Assembly (NCBI RefSeq): GCF_032854445.1
Contig: NW_027017961.1
Location: forward strand, 335,849 to 399,848
Length of the DNA: 64,000 nucleotides
Direction of reading: 5' to 3'
From: Liolophura sinensis
Lineage: Eukaryota; Mollusca; Polyplacophora; Chitonida; Chitonidae
The notes beneath the pieces were generated by a model. The model did not search any database and was not told the origin of the DNA. It saw only the letters and a list, made by a program, of their open reading frames with translations. This document shows positions 26,901-40,900 of this stretch, piece after piece (position 1 is the first letter of the stretch; every line of letters starts with the position of its first letter). The position numbers and the translations under genes are program-made.

Positions 26901-29900
26901 TAAGCATTGTATTCATTATATTAGCTCGTTGACTTACAAGATAAACATTGTAATCATTATAAAAGCATGTTCAGTTACAAGGTGAACATAGTAATCATTT
27001 TAAAAACATGCTCAGTTGCAAGATGAAGATTGTAATCGACATAATAGCATGTTCAGTTACAAGATGGACATTGTAATCTTTATAAAAACATCATCAGTTG
27101 CAAGGTGAATGTTGTAATCAGTATAAAAGCATGATCAGTTGCAAGATAAACATTGTAATCATTACATTAGCATATTCACTTACAAGATGAACATTGTAAT
27201 CATTATAATAATGTGCTCAGTTACAAGGTGAACAATGTAATCTTTGTAATAGCATGTTCAGTTACAAAGTGAACATTGTAATCCTTATAATTGCATGTTC
27301 AGTTACAAAGTGAACATTGTAATCATTATAAAAACATCATCAGTTGCAAGGTGAACATTGTAATCAGTATACAAGCATGCTCAGTTGCAAAATGGACATT
27401 GTAATCATTACAATAGCATATTCTGTTACAAGATGAACATTGTAATCATCATAATAATGCGCTCAGTTACAAGGTGAACCATGTAATCATTGTTATAGCA
27501 TGTTCAGTTACAAAGTGAACATTGTAATCCTTATAATTGCATGTTCAGTTACAAGATGAACATTGTAATCATTATAAAAACATAAACAGTTACAAGGTGA
27601 ACATTGTAATCAGTATACAAGCATGCTCAGTTGCAAAATGGACATTGTAATCATTATAATAACATCATCAGTTACAACATAAGCATTGTATTCATTATAT
27701 TAGCTCGTTCACTTACAAGATAAACATTGTAATCATTATAAAAGCATGTTCAGTTACAAGGTGAACATAGTAATCATTTTAAAAACATGCTCAGTTGAAA
27801 GATGAAGATTGTAATCGACATAATAGCATGTTCAGTTATAAGATGAACATTGTAATCATTATAAAAACATCATCAGTTGCAAGGTGAACATTGTAATCAG
27901 TATACAAGCATGCTCAGTTGCAAGATAAACATTGTAATCATTACATTAGCATATTCACTTACAAGATGAATATTGTAATCATTATAAAAACATCATCAGT
28001 TACAAAGTAAACATTGTATTCATTATATTAGCACGTTCAATTACAAGATGAACATTGTAATCATTATAAAAGCATGTTCAGTTACAAGGTGAACATTGTA
28101 ATCATTATAAAAACATGCTCAGTTACAAGATGAACATTCTAATCATTATAATAGCATGTTCATTTACAAGGTGGACATTGTAAGTATAAAAGCATGCTCA
28201 GTTGCAAAATGGACATTGTAATCATTACATAAGCATATTTAGTTACAAGATGAATATTGTAATCATTATATAAACATCATCAGTTACAAAATGAACATTG
28301 TATCCATTATATTAGCACGTTCAATTACAGGATGAACACTGTAATCATTATAATATCATGCTAAGTTGCAAGATGAAGATTGTAATCCACATAATAGCAT
28401 GTTCAGTTACAAGATGAACATTGTAATCATTGTAATAGCATGTTCAGTTACAAAGTGAACATTGTAATCCTTTTAATTACATGTTCAGTTACAAGATGAA
28501 CATTGTAATCATTATAAAAACATCATCAGTTGCAAGGTGAACATTGTAATCAGTGTACAAGCATGCTCAGTTGCAAAATGGACATTGTAATCATTCCAAT
28601 AGCATATTCAGTTACAAGATGAACATTGTAATCATTATAATCATGTGCTCAGTTACAAGGTGAACATTGTAATCATTACAATAGCGTGCTCAGTTACAAG
28701 ATGAACATTGTAATCTTTATAAAAACATGCCCAGTTACAAGATGAACATTGTAATAGTTAAAATAGCATGTTCAGTTACGAAGTGAACATTGTAATCATT
28801 AAAATAGCATGCTCAGTTGCAAGATAAACATTGTAATCATTATAATATCATTTTCAGTTACAAGATGAAGATTGTAATCGACATAATAGCATGTTCAGTT
28901 ACAAGATGAACATTGTAATCATTGTAATAGCATGTTCAGTTACAAAGTAAACATTGTAATCATTATAATAGCGTCAACGGTTACAAAATCACCATTGTAA
29001 TCAATATAATAGCATGCTCAGTTACAAAATGAATATTGCAATCATTATATTAGCATATTTCATTACAAGATGAACATTGTAATCATTATTATAGCATATG
29101 TAGTGACAAAATGAACATTGTAATCATTATAAAAACATCATCAGTTACAAGGTGAACCTTGTAATCAGTATAAAAGCATGCTCAGTTGCAAAATGGACAT
29201 TGTAATCATTATAATAACATGTTCAGTTACCAGAGAGAACGACGTTAAAACCCAAGCACTCACTCAGTTACCAGATGAACATTGTAATCATTATATTAGG
29301 ACGTTCAGTTACAAGATGAACATTGTAATCAATATAATAGCATATTCAGTTACAAAATGAACATTGTAATTATTATAATGTTATGTTTAGTTACAAGATG
29401 AACATTGTTATTAGTATAATAGCATGTTCAGTTACAACATGAACATTTTAATCATTATAATAGCATGCTCAATTACAAGATGAACATTGTAATCAGTATA
29501 ATAGCATGCTCAGTTACAAACTTAACATTGTAATCAGTAAAATAGCATGCTCAGTTACAATATTAACATTGTAATCAATATACTAGTATGCTCAGTTACA
29601 AGATGAACATTGTAATCATTGTAATAGCATGCTCAAATACAAGATGAGCAATGTAATCATTATAATAGCATGCTCATTTACAAGATGAAAATTGTAATCA
29701 GTATAATAGCATGCTCAGTTACAAAATGAAGATTGTAATCATTATACTAGTATGCCCAGTTACAAGATGAACATTGTTATCAGTATAATAGCATGTTCAG
29801 TTACAACATGAACATTGTAATCATTATAATAGCATGCTCAGTTACAGGATGAAGATTGTAATCAGTATAATAGCACGCTCAGTTACAAAATTAATATTGT

Positions 29901-32900
29901 AATCATTATACTAGTATGCCCAGTTACAAGATGAACATTGTAATCATTATAAAAGCATGTTTAGTTACAAGGTGAACATTGTAATCATTATAAAAACATG
30001 CTCAGTTACAAGATGAACATTGTAATCATTATAATAGCATGTTCAGTTACAAGCTGGACATTGTAATCAGTATAAAAGCATGCTCAGTTGCAAAATGGAC
30101 ATTGTAATCATTACATTTGCATATTCAGTTACAAGAAAAATATTGTAATCATTATAATAACATCATCAGTTACAAAATGAACATTGTATTCATTATATTA
30201 GCACGTTCAATTACAAGATGAACATTGTAATCATTAAAATATCATGCTAAGTTGCAAGATGAAGATTGTAATCGACATAATAGCATGTTCAGTTACAAGA
30301 TGAATATTGTAATCATTGTAATAGCATGTTTAGTTACAATATGAACATTGTAATCCTTATAATTACATGTTCAGTTACAAGATGAACATTGTAATCATTA
30401 TAAAAACATCATCAGTTGCAAGGTGAACATTGTAATCAGTATACAAGCATGCTCAGTTGCAAAATGGACATTGTAATGATTACAATAGCATATTCAGTTA
30501 CAAGATGAACATTGTAATCATTATAATCATGTGCTCAGTTACGAAGTGAACATTGTAATCATTACAATAGCGTGCTCAGTTACAAGATGAACATTGTAAT
30601 CATTATAAAAACATGCCCAGTTACAAGATGAACATTGTAATATTTATAATAGCATGTTCAGTTACGAAGTGAACATTGTAATCATTATAATAGCATGCTC
30701 AGTTGCAAGATAAACATTGTAATCATTATAATATCATTTTCAGTTACAAGATGAAGATTGTAATCGACATAATAGCATGTTCAGTTACAAGATGAACATT
30801 GTAATCAGTATAATAGCATGCTCAATTACAAAATGAATATTGTAATCATTATACTAGTATGCCCAGTTACAAGATGAACATTGTTATCAGTATAATAGCA
30901 TGTTCAGTTACAACATGAACATTGAAATCATTATAATAGCATGCTCAGTTACAAAATGAAGATTGTAATCAGTATAATAGCATGCTCAGTTACAAAATGA
31001 ACATTGTAATCCTTATACTATTATGCCCAGTTACAAGATGAACATTGTTATCAGTATAATAGAATGTTCAGTTACAACATGAACATTGTAATCTGTATAA
31101 TAGCATGCTCAGTTACAAAATGAAGATTGTAATCAGTATAATAGCATGCTCAGTTACAAAATGAATATTGTAATCATTATACTAGTATGCCCAGTTACAA
31201 GATGAACATTGTAATCATTATAAAAGCATGTTCAGTTACAAGGTGAACATTGTAATCAGTATAAAAACATCATCAGTTGCAAGGTGAACATTGTAATCAG
31301 TATAAAAGCATGCTCAGTTGCAAAATGGACATTGTAATCATTACAATAGCATATTCAGTTACAAGATGAACATTGTAATCATTATAATAATTTGCTTAGT
31401 TACAAGGTGAACAATGTAATCATTGTAATAGCATGTTCAGTTACAAAGTGAACGTTGTAATCCTTATAATTGCATGTTCAGTTACAAGATGAACATTGTA
31501 ATCATTATAAAAACATCATCAGTTACAAGGTGAACATTGTAATCAGTATACAAGCATGCTCAGTTGCAAGATAAACATTGTAATCGTTACATTAGCATAT
31601 TCACTTACAAGATGAATATTGTAATCATTATAATAACATTATCACTTACAAAATGAACATTGTATTCATTATATTAGCTTGTTCACTTAAAAGATAAACA
31701 TTGTAATCATTATAAAAGCATGTTCAGTTACAAGGTGAACATTGTAATCATTATAAAAACATGCTCAGTTACAAGATGAACATTGTAATTATTATAATAG
31801 CATGTTCAGTTACAAGGTGGACATTGTAATCAGTATAAAAGCATGCTCAGTTGCAAAATGGACATTGTAATCATTACATTAGCATATTCACTTACAAGAA
31901 GAATATTGTAATCATTATAATAACATCATCAGTTACAAAATGAACATTGTATTTATTATATTAGCACGTTCAATTACAAGATGAACATTGTAATCATTAT
32001 AATATCATACTCAGTTGCAAGATGAAGATTGTAATCGACATAATAGCATGTTCAGTTACAAGATGAACACTGTAATCATTGTAATAGCATGTTCAGTTAC
32101 AAGATGAACATTGTAATCATTATAAAAACATCATCAGTTGCAAGGTGAACTTTGTAATCAGTATACAAGCATGGTCAGTTGCAAGATAAACATTGTAATG
32201 CTTACATTAGCATATTCACTTACAAGATGAATATTGTAATCATTATAACAACATCATCAGTTACAAAGTAAACATTGTATTCATTATATTAGCACGTTCA
32301 ATTACAAGATGAACATTGTAATCATTATAAAAGCATGTTCAGTTACAAGGTGAACATTGTAATCATTATAAAAACATGCTCAGTTACAAGATGAACATTC
32401 TAATCAATATAATAGCATGTTCAGTTACAAGGTGGACATTGTAATCAGTATAAAAGCATGCTCAGTTGCAAAACGGACATTGTAATCATTATATTAGCAT
32501 ATTCAGTTACAAGATGAACATTGTAATCATTATAATAATGTGCTCAGTTACAAGGTGAACATTGTAATCATCACAATAGCGTGCTCAGTTACAAGATGAA
32601 CATTGTAATCATTATAAAAGCATGCCCAGTTACAAGATGAACATTGTAATAGTTAAAATAGCATGTTCAGTTACGAACTGATGATTGTAATCATTATAAT
32701 AGCATGCTCAGTTGCAAGATAAACCTTGTAGTCATTATAATATCATTTTCAGTTACAAGATGAACATTGTAATCGACAAAATAGCATGTTAATTTACAAG
32801 ATGAACATTGTAATCATTATATTAGCACGTTCAGTTAAAACGTGAGGATTGTAATCGATATAAAAGCATGTTCAGATACAAGATAAATATTGTAATTATT

Positions 32901-35143
32901 GTAATCGCATGTTCATTTACAAGGTGAACATTGTAATCATTATATTAGGATGTGCAGTTACAAGATGAACATTGTAATCAGTATAATAGCATGGTCAATT
33001 ACAAAATGAACATTGTAATTATTATAATATTATGCTTAGTTACAAGTTGAACATTGTAATCATTATACTAGTATGTTCAGTTACAAGATGAACATTGTAA
33101 TCATTATAATAGCATGCTCAAATACAAGATGAGCAATGTAATCATTATAATAGCATGCTCAATTACAAGATGAAGATTGTAATTAGTATAATAGCATGCT
33201 CAGTTACAACATGAACATTGTAATCATTATAATAACATGTTCAGTTACAAGATGAACATTGTAATCAGTATAATAGCATGCTCAGTTACAAAATTAATAT
33301 TTTAATTATGATACTAGTATGCCCAGTTACAAGATGAACATTGTAATCATAATGGCATGTTCAGTTACAAGATGAATATTGGAATCATTATAAAAACATC
33401 ATCAGTTACAAGGTGAACATTGTAATCAGTATACAAGCATGCTCAGTTGCAAAATGGACATTGTAATCATTACATTAGCATATTCACTTACAAGATGAAT
33501 ATTGTAATCATTATAATAACATCATCAGTTACAAAATAAACATTGTATTCATTATATTAGCACGTTCAATTACAAGATGAACATTGTAATCATTATAAAA
33601 GCATGTTCAGTTACAAGATGAACATTGTAATCACTATAAAAACATGCTCAGTTACAAGATGAACATTGTAATCATTATAATAGCATGTTCAGTTACAAGG
33701 TGGACATTGTAATCAGTATAAAAGAATGCTCAGTTGCAAAATGGACATTGTAATCATTACATTAGCATATTCAGTTACAAGATGAATATTGTAATCATTA
33801 TAATAACATCATCAGTTACCAAATGAACATTGTATTCATTATATTAGCACGTTCAATTACAAGATGAACATTGTAATCATTAAAATATCATGCTAAGTTG
33901 CAAGATGAAGATTGTAATTGACATAATAGCATGTTCAGTTACAAGATGAACATTGTAATCATTGTAATAGCATGTTCAGTTACAAAGTGAACATTGTAAT
34001 CCTTATAATTGCATGTTCAGTTACAAAATTAATATTTTAATTATTATACTAGTATGCCCAGTTACAAGATGAACATTGTAATCATAATAGCATGTTCAGT
34101 TACAAGATGAATATTGTAATCATTATAATAACATCATCAGTTACAAAATGAACATTGTATTCATTATATTAGCACGTTCAATTACAAGATGAACATTGTA
34201 ATCATTATAATAGCATGTTCAGTTACAAGGTGAACATTGTAATCATTATAAAAACATGCCCAGTTACAAGATGAACATTGTAATACTTCTAATAGCATGT
34301 TCAGTTACGAAGTGAACATTGTAATCATTATAATAGCATGCTCAGTTTCAAGATAAACATTGTAATCATTATAATATCATTTTCAGTTACAAGATGAAGA
34401 TTGTAATCGACATAATAGCATGTTCAGTTACAAGACGAAGAATGTAATCATTGTAATAGCATGTTCAGTTACAAGGTGAACATTGTAATCATTATAAAAG
34501 CGTCAACGGTTACAAGATGAACATTGTAATCATTATAATAGCATGCTCAGTTACAAGATGAACATTGTAAACAGTATAATAGCGTGCTCATTTACAAAAT
34601 GAACATTGTCATCATTATAATAGCATGCTAAGTTACAAGATGAACATTATAATCATTATAAAAACATCATCAGTTACAAGGTGAACATTGTAATCAGTAT
34701 AAAAGCATGCTCAGTTGCAAAATGGACATTGTAATCATTACATTAGCATATTCACTTACAAGATGAATATTGTAATCATTATAATAACATCATCAGTTAC
34801 AAAATGAACATTGTATTCATTATATAGCAGGTTCAATTACAAGATGAAGATTGTAATCATTAAAATATCATGCTAAGTTGCAAGATGAAGATTGTAATTG
34901 ACATAATAGCATGTTCAGTTACAAGATGAACATTGTAATCATTGTGATAGCATGTTCAGATACAAAGTGAACATTGTAATCCTTATAATTGCATGTTCAG
35001 TTACAAGATGAACATTGTAATCATTATAAAAACATCATCAGTTGCAAGGTGAACATTGTAATCAGTATACAAGCATGCTCAGTTGCAAAATGGACATTGT
35101 AATCATTACAATAGCATATTCAGTTACAAGATGAACATTGTAA
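23984..35143 (+). repeat. 41-bp satellite array 5 (about 272 monomers, the longest)
   Basis: The first 3.1 kb copies array 4 without its duplication, including CAAATTGAACATTG near 26692 and AGATAAGCAATG near 26405. At about 27130 it switches to a different arrangement. The right part is the most varied in the window. It has a 29-bp SINE-tail insertion (29235-29263), a four-monomer 164-bp higher-order repeat around CTAGTATGCCCAG (29751, 29915; again 30858, 31022, 31186), and unusual monomers such as CAGTTAAAACGTGAGG near 32834. No cassette interrupts it for 11 kb. Confidence 0.95.
29223..29275 (+). mobile_element. Extremely 5'-truncated SINE insertion inside a monomer
   Basis: The 29 bp at 29235-29263 (GAGAACGACGTTAAAACCCA through CACTCAC) match the last part of the SINE, GAGTACGACGTTAAACCCCA onward, with two changes. 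They are bracketed by perfect 12-bp duplications of satellite sequence, TCAGTTACCAGA, at 29223-29234 and 29264-29275. Interrupting the monomer while duplicating its own bases is the mark of a retroposition event and not of recombination. A small open frame across it is fortuitous. Confidence 0.75.
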
Positions 35144-36026
35144 GAAATATTTTTAGATTAAATCGCTTCCAAACTCTGGTATATTCACCTTAGTTTAACT
35201 AAACGCCATCATATCGTATTTATGTTAATTACATGTAATATTGTAATAGGCATGTTCTTAAGTCAAGTGGCCCTTTGTTAGACTGTTTAGCCTTTCAAAA
35301 CGGAAACTACAGGTATGCATATTTAAGAGAACTTAAGTTTGTCCTTTTTTAAAACCATTTTCTTCATTCCTCAATGAAAAATACATGCATTGTTTCGCAC
35401 CCCTATTTGCAGCGTACTGGCAATGGGCCAAATGTGTAGAATACGATATCTGTGAAATTAATCTGACTGCAATAAGATCAGAAAATTCGACCCCAATTCT
35501 TTGATGGTTTTCTCTACGGTTCTTCTATATCGGGACTAGTCTTGCTGACAATGGTAACTGATGCTCGTCGGCAGGTACACGTACGTTAATGAGATCAATA
35601 ACTTTGTCTCTTTCTTTCAGGACAAATATGTAACTTATTAAACTAACGGTTTTGACAGATAAATGTAACAGCTCTGTGATCTCATCATGTTAGAAATGAA
35701 ATAAAAAATGCGATATAGACGTACTTGAGCTCCTAATATGTTTTTTCCAGAGTGCTTACGGTGGACTTCGTTTGGATTCTGTGAGGGTTTTGATAGGTCT
35801 GTTATATGTTAATTGTGGATTACTGAAAACTCGCACCGCTAATATTATATGTACAAACATGTATACTTAAAGCCTTCCTTTCACTAGGAAATAAAATAGC
35901 CTGAGTAGGAGCCTTGTCAGGTGGGGTTATGTATGGGAGGACTAAGGTTTGCCTGAAGTGAAAGACATAGGTACAGTAAATGGCGCAGAGACATACATGT
36001 CTTTACAGATAAATGTTATCTGATCG
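35144..36026. repeat. Block A, copy 6
   Basis: Begins GAAATATTTTTAG, as do copies 7 and 9, after the monomer CAGTTACAAGATGAACATTG. It shares CTCGCACCGCTAATATTATA and ACATGTATACTTAAAGC with copies 8 and 9, so it belongs to the long-cassette subtype. Confidence 0.85.
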
Positions 36027-36038
36027 TCAGTTGCACAG

Positions 36039-36404
36039 ACCGGCCCGGATAGCACAGTTGGTAGAGCGTCCGCTTCGGGACCGGTAGATCCAGGATCAAT
36101 CCTTGGTCGAGTCACACCTAAGACTTTAAAAGAGGAAGTTGTGACTTCCTCGTTTGGCGTTCAGCATGAAGGGGGATAGTGCAACGACTGGTTGACCCGT
36201 TTCAGTATAATGGCTCGGGCGGGGCGGCTTACTTGCCTTCGGTAAGTCGTCTCAGTGATGCAGCACTAAATAAAAGAGCGGTGAAAATCCGTCCTGCAAC
36301 AAGGAGGCACATTAAACGTGCATGCACCCTAATGATTCCTTCGTCGTCATATGACTGAAAAATTGTTGAGTACGACGTTAAACCCCAAGCACTCACTCAC
36401 TCAC
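36039..36404 (+). mobile_element. tRNA-derived SINE, copy 6
   Basis: Full-length 366-bp copy with target duplications at 36027-36038 and 36405-36416. I see no private change that breaks the A box, B box or hairpin, so it is a good stand-in for the cassette's original SINE. Confidence 0.88.
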
Positions 36405-36473
36405 TCAGTTGCACAGCGACATACATGTCTATACAGAAAAATGCTATCTGATCGCAGTCAGTGTAAAATTCCT

Positions 36474-36608
36474 GACGGTGTTTACTGTGCAGCAGAGATT
36501 CAGGATGGTGCTTACTGTGTAGCAGAGTTTCAGGATGGTATTTACTGTGCAGCAGAGATTCAGGATGGTGTTTACGGTGCAACAGAGATTCAGTATGGTG
36601 TTAATTGA
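36474..36608 (+). repeat. 30-bp minisatellite, 4.5 units (cassette 6)
   Basis: Same unit number, order of variants and stop position as in cassette 2. The array was therefore fixed before the cassettes were amplified, and it has not changed length since, in contrast to the unstable 41-bp arrays. An 85-codon frame covers the SINE tail and this repeat. Confidence 0.85.
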
Positions 36609-37986
36609 TTTAATCAACGATTCAGGAAAACACAGTGATCCAGGTTTAGAAGCTGCCTGACTTCAGGTTATATTAATATCTTGAAGTAATGATACTTCGT
36701 TGCTTGAAACCATTTAAACATCCGAATTCCACTGACTCTGTCAACACGCTGGATGAAAGAATAAATTGGAGTGAAATCAGTTAGAGAAACACATGATTTT
36801 CTATCGGCCTCACAACGTTTTACATTTTACTTACTTATTTAATTTTTGTTTGAGAAGGGCCTCAGTTACCGAGGGGGTCAGCACGCCATCGCCCTGCAAT
36901 GGGCTTCCAACCGATGCGGTCGCTGTGAGTTCAAGTCCAGCTCAGGCTGGCTTCCTCTTTTTGCCGTCCATGAGGAGGTCTTCTGGCAACCTGCGGGTAG
37001 TCGTGGATTTTTCCCAGTACACCAAATAAAAAAATAAATAATGTTACGACCAAAACTGTCTGTATTATAAAGAGATGGCTTGTTCGAAATACACGACAGT
37101 TTAGCCGCACAAAAAAGTAACCAAAACCAGCAGATTTTATTTTTCAACAATTTATTACATTTAACAGGAACAGATAACAAGACTTTTACAAGTGCTAAAA
37201 TACTTAAGTTTAACAAGAAATGATAGCAATATCTATACAAATACTAAAGTACTTACACAATGCTGAAAAATGCACAGAGGCAATATTTACAAGAGCGAAA
37301 GTCCACAGTATAACTGAGTGTATGACGACATATACACAAAATTCCACAGACAGGGTCCGTGTACTAATAAGCACTGTGTACACAAGAGCACAAATTAAGC
37401 CTTTGAAGCCTTTGTTGCTAACTAGATAGCGTTTTAGATCTCTTGAAATGACACCTGAAAGGTTTGATTCAATTGTTGTGTAACAGTAATCACCGAATGA
37501 CTGGATGATTGGGTTTGACGTCACATTGTAATGCAAGTATGAAAGAAAGATTCAAAGGTTGAAAGCAATCACTGCGAGGTGTTACTTAAAAATCAGGTTG
37601 CCTTACACCTGTCAAGGCACGGGATACCACGGATTGCAGATAGTTCTCTGCTGATTTATTTTCATTTTTTTTTTGTCGATTGTTGAGAAACCTTGCTATA
37701 ATGACTGAAAAGAGAAACGATCATAAAAGCTGCGGGACCAAGTGTTCTCTGTAATCCCACATGGAACACTGGGGTTAGAGCTGATTTCCTAGCTGGCACC
37801 ATCTTTTAAGTGCCAATATTGAGAAATGCCTTCTATTTCTTCTCAACGATCAACGGTACAAAGATGCAGTTTGGACCAAATACACGCTAAAAAGCTCATC
37901 TTATCCCCACACATTATCCAGACTAAATCTTTCATTTTTCCCTTCAGCTGAAATAGACTAAATCCAGTTAAAGAGACTCGTGTTTT
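36609..37986. repeat. Block B, copy 6 (undeleted form)
   Basis: The only complete block B in the window. It equals the 525-bp form of cassettes 8 and 9 plus 853 extra bases (36896-37748) between GCCATCGCCCT and CTGTAATCCCAC. The extra part holds the rest of a second SINE, then about 700 bp of AT-rich sequence with no recognised gene. A minus-strand AATAAA lies at about 37137-37142. Several frames of 63-120 codons exist on both strands, but none shows a recognisable domain and they overlap the SINE or each other. Confidence 0.75.
36857..37041 (+). mobile_element. Second, unrelated tRNA-derived SINE (full head, short tail)
   Basis: A tRNA-like head starts GGGCCTCAGTTACCGAGG. The B box GTTCAAGTCC (36929-36938) fits GWTCRANNC. 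The A-box region is less clear. A body with GAGGTCTTCTGGCAACCTGC and TAGTCGTGGATTTTTCCCAG resembles another SINE body common in molluscs (GGTCGTGGGTTTCCCCC type), and the element ends in an A-rich (AAATAA)n tail at 37022-37041. I did not find clear target duplications. Its 3' part looks shortened compared with my memory of the family. Confidence 0.6.
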
Positions 37987-40900
37987 ATAATAGCATGCTC
38001 AGTTACAAGATAAACATTGTAATCATTATATTAGCAGGCTCAGTTACAAGGTAAACATTGTAATCATTATAATAGAAAGCTCAGTTACAAGATGAAAATT
38101 GTAATCATAATAGCATCTTCAGTTACAAGATGAATATTGTAATCATTATAATAACATCATCAGTTACAAAATGAACATTGTATTCATTATATTAGCACGT
38201 TCAATTACAAGATGAACATTGTAATCATTATAATAGCATGTTCAGTTACAAGGTGAACACTGTAATCATTATAAAAACATGCCCAGTTACAAGATGAACA
38301 TTGTAATACTTATATTAGCACGTTCAATTACAAGATGAACATTGTAATCATTATAATAGCATGTTCAGTTACAAGGTGAACATTGTAATCATTATAAAAA
38401 CATGCCCAGTTACAAGATGAACATTGTAATCATTATATTAGCATGCTCAGTTACAAGGTGAACATTGTAATCATTATATTAGCACGCTCAGTTACAAGGT
38501 AAACATTGTAATCATTATAATAGAAAGCTCAGTTACAAGATGAAAATTGTAATCATAATAGCACGTTCAGTTACAAGATGAATATTGTAATCATTATAAT
38601 AACATCATAAGTTACAAAATGAACATTGTATTCATTATATAAGCACGTTCAATTACAAGATGAACATTGTAATCATTATAAAAGCATGTTCAGTTACAAG
38701 GTGAACATTGTAATCATTATAAAAACATGCCCAGTTACAAGATGAACATTGTAATAGTTAAAATAGCATGTTCAGTTACGAAGTGAACATTGTAATCATT
38801 ATATTAGCATGCTCAGTTGCAAGATAAACCTTGTAGTCTTTATAATATCATTTTCAGTTACAAGATGAACATTGTAATCGACAAAATAGCATGTTCATTT
38901 ACAAGATGAACATTGTAATCATTATATTAGCACGTTCAGTTAAAACGTGAGGATTGTAATCGATATAATAGCATGTTCAGATACAAGATAAATATTGTAA
39001 TTATTGTAATGGCATGTTCATTTACAAGGTGAACATTGTAATCATTATATTAGGATGTGCAGTTACAAGATGAACATTGTAATCAGTATAATAGCATGCT
39101 CAATTACAAAATGAACATTGTAATTATTATAATATTATGCTTAGTTACAAGATGAACATTGTAATCATTATACTAGTATGCCCAATTACAAGATGAACAT
39201 TCTAATCATTATAATAGCATGCTCAAATACAAGATGAGCAATGTAATCATTATAATAGCATGCTCAGTTACAAGATGAAAATTGTAATTAGTATAATAGC
39301 ATGCTCAGTTACAACATGAACATTGTAATCATTATAATAACATGTTCAGTTACAAGATGAACATTGTAATCAGTATAATAGCTGGCTCAGTTACAAAATT
39401 AATATTTTAATTATGATACTAGTATGCCCAGTTACAAAATGAACATTGTAGTCATAATAGCATGTTCAGTTACAAGATGAATATTGTAATCATATTAAAA
39501 ACATCATCAGTTACAAGGTGAACATTGTAATCAGTATGAAAGCATGCTCAGTTGCAAAATGGACATTGTAATCATTACATTAGCATATTCACTTACAAGA
39601 TGAATATTGTAATCATTATAATAACATCATCAGTTACAAAATAAACATTGTATTCATTATATTAGCACGTTCAATTACAAGATGAACATTGTAATCATTA
39701 TAAAAGCATGTTCAGTTACAAGGTGAACATTGTAATCACTATAAAAACATGCTCAGTTACAAGATGAACATTCTAATCATTATAATAGCATGTTCAGTTA
39801 CAAGGTGGACATTGTAATCAGTATAAAAGAATGCTCAGTTGCAAAATGGACATTGTAATCATTACATTAGCATATTCAGTTACAAGATGAATATTGTAAT
39901 CATTATAATAACATCATTAGTTACAAAATGAACATTGTATTCATTATATTAGCACGTTCAATTACAAGATGAACATTGTAATCATTAAAATATCATGCTA
40001 AGTTGCAAGATGAAGATTGTAATCGACATAATAGCATGTTCAGTTACAAGATGAACATTGTAATCATTGTAATAGCATGTTCAGTTACAAAGTGAACATT
40101 GTAATCCTTATAATTGCATGTTCAGTTACAAAATTAATATTTTAATTATTATACTAGTATGCCCAGTTACAAGATGAACATTGTAATCATAATAGCATGT
40201 TCAGTTACAAGATGAATATTGTAATCATAATAATAACATCATCAGTTACAAAATGAACATTGTATTCATTATATTAGCACGTTCAATTACAAGATGAACA
40301 TTGTAATCATTATAATAGCATGTTCAGTTACAAGGTGAACATTGTAATCACTATAAAAACATGCTCAGTTACAAGATGAACATTGTAATCATTATAATAG
40401 CATGTTCAGTTACAAGGTGGACATTGTAATCAGTATAAAAGAATGCTCAGTTGCAAAATGGACATTGTAATCATTACATTAGCATATTCAGTTACAAGAT
40501 GAATATTGTAATCATTATAATAACATCATTAGTTACAAAATGAACATTGTATTCATTATATTAGCACGTTCAATTACAAGATGAACATTGTAATCATTAA
40601 AATATCATGCTAAGTTGCAAGATGAAGATTGTAATCGACATAATAGCATGTTCAGTTACAAGATGAACATTGTAATCATTGTAATAGCATGTTCAGTTAC
40701 AAAGTGAACATTGTAATCCTTATAATTGCATGTTCAGTTACAAAATTAATATTTTAATTATTATACTAGTATGCCCAGTTACAAGATGAACATTGTAATC
40801 ATAATAGCATGTTCAGTTACAAGATGAATATTGTAATCATAATAATAACATCATCAGTTACAAAATGAACATTGTATTCATTATATTAGCACGTTCAATT

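Noticed and set aside
29178-29360. 60-codon frame in the satellite (also 54420-54602)
   Set aside because: It consists of monomer sequence and the truncated SINE. Monomers are normally closed by stops in all frames, and this frame opens only because of the insertion.
36878-37536. Minus-strand frames of 120 and 108 codons in the extra part of block B
   Set aside because: No recognisable domain, and one of them runs backwards through the second SINE. Length is compatible with chance in this sequence.
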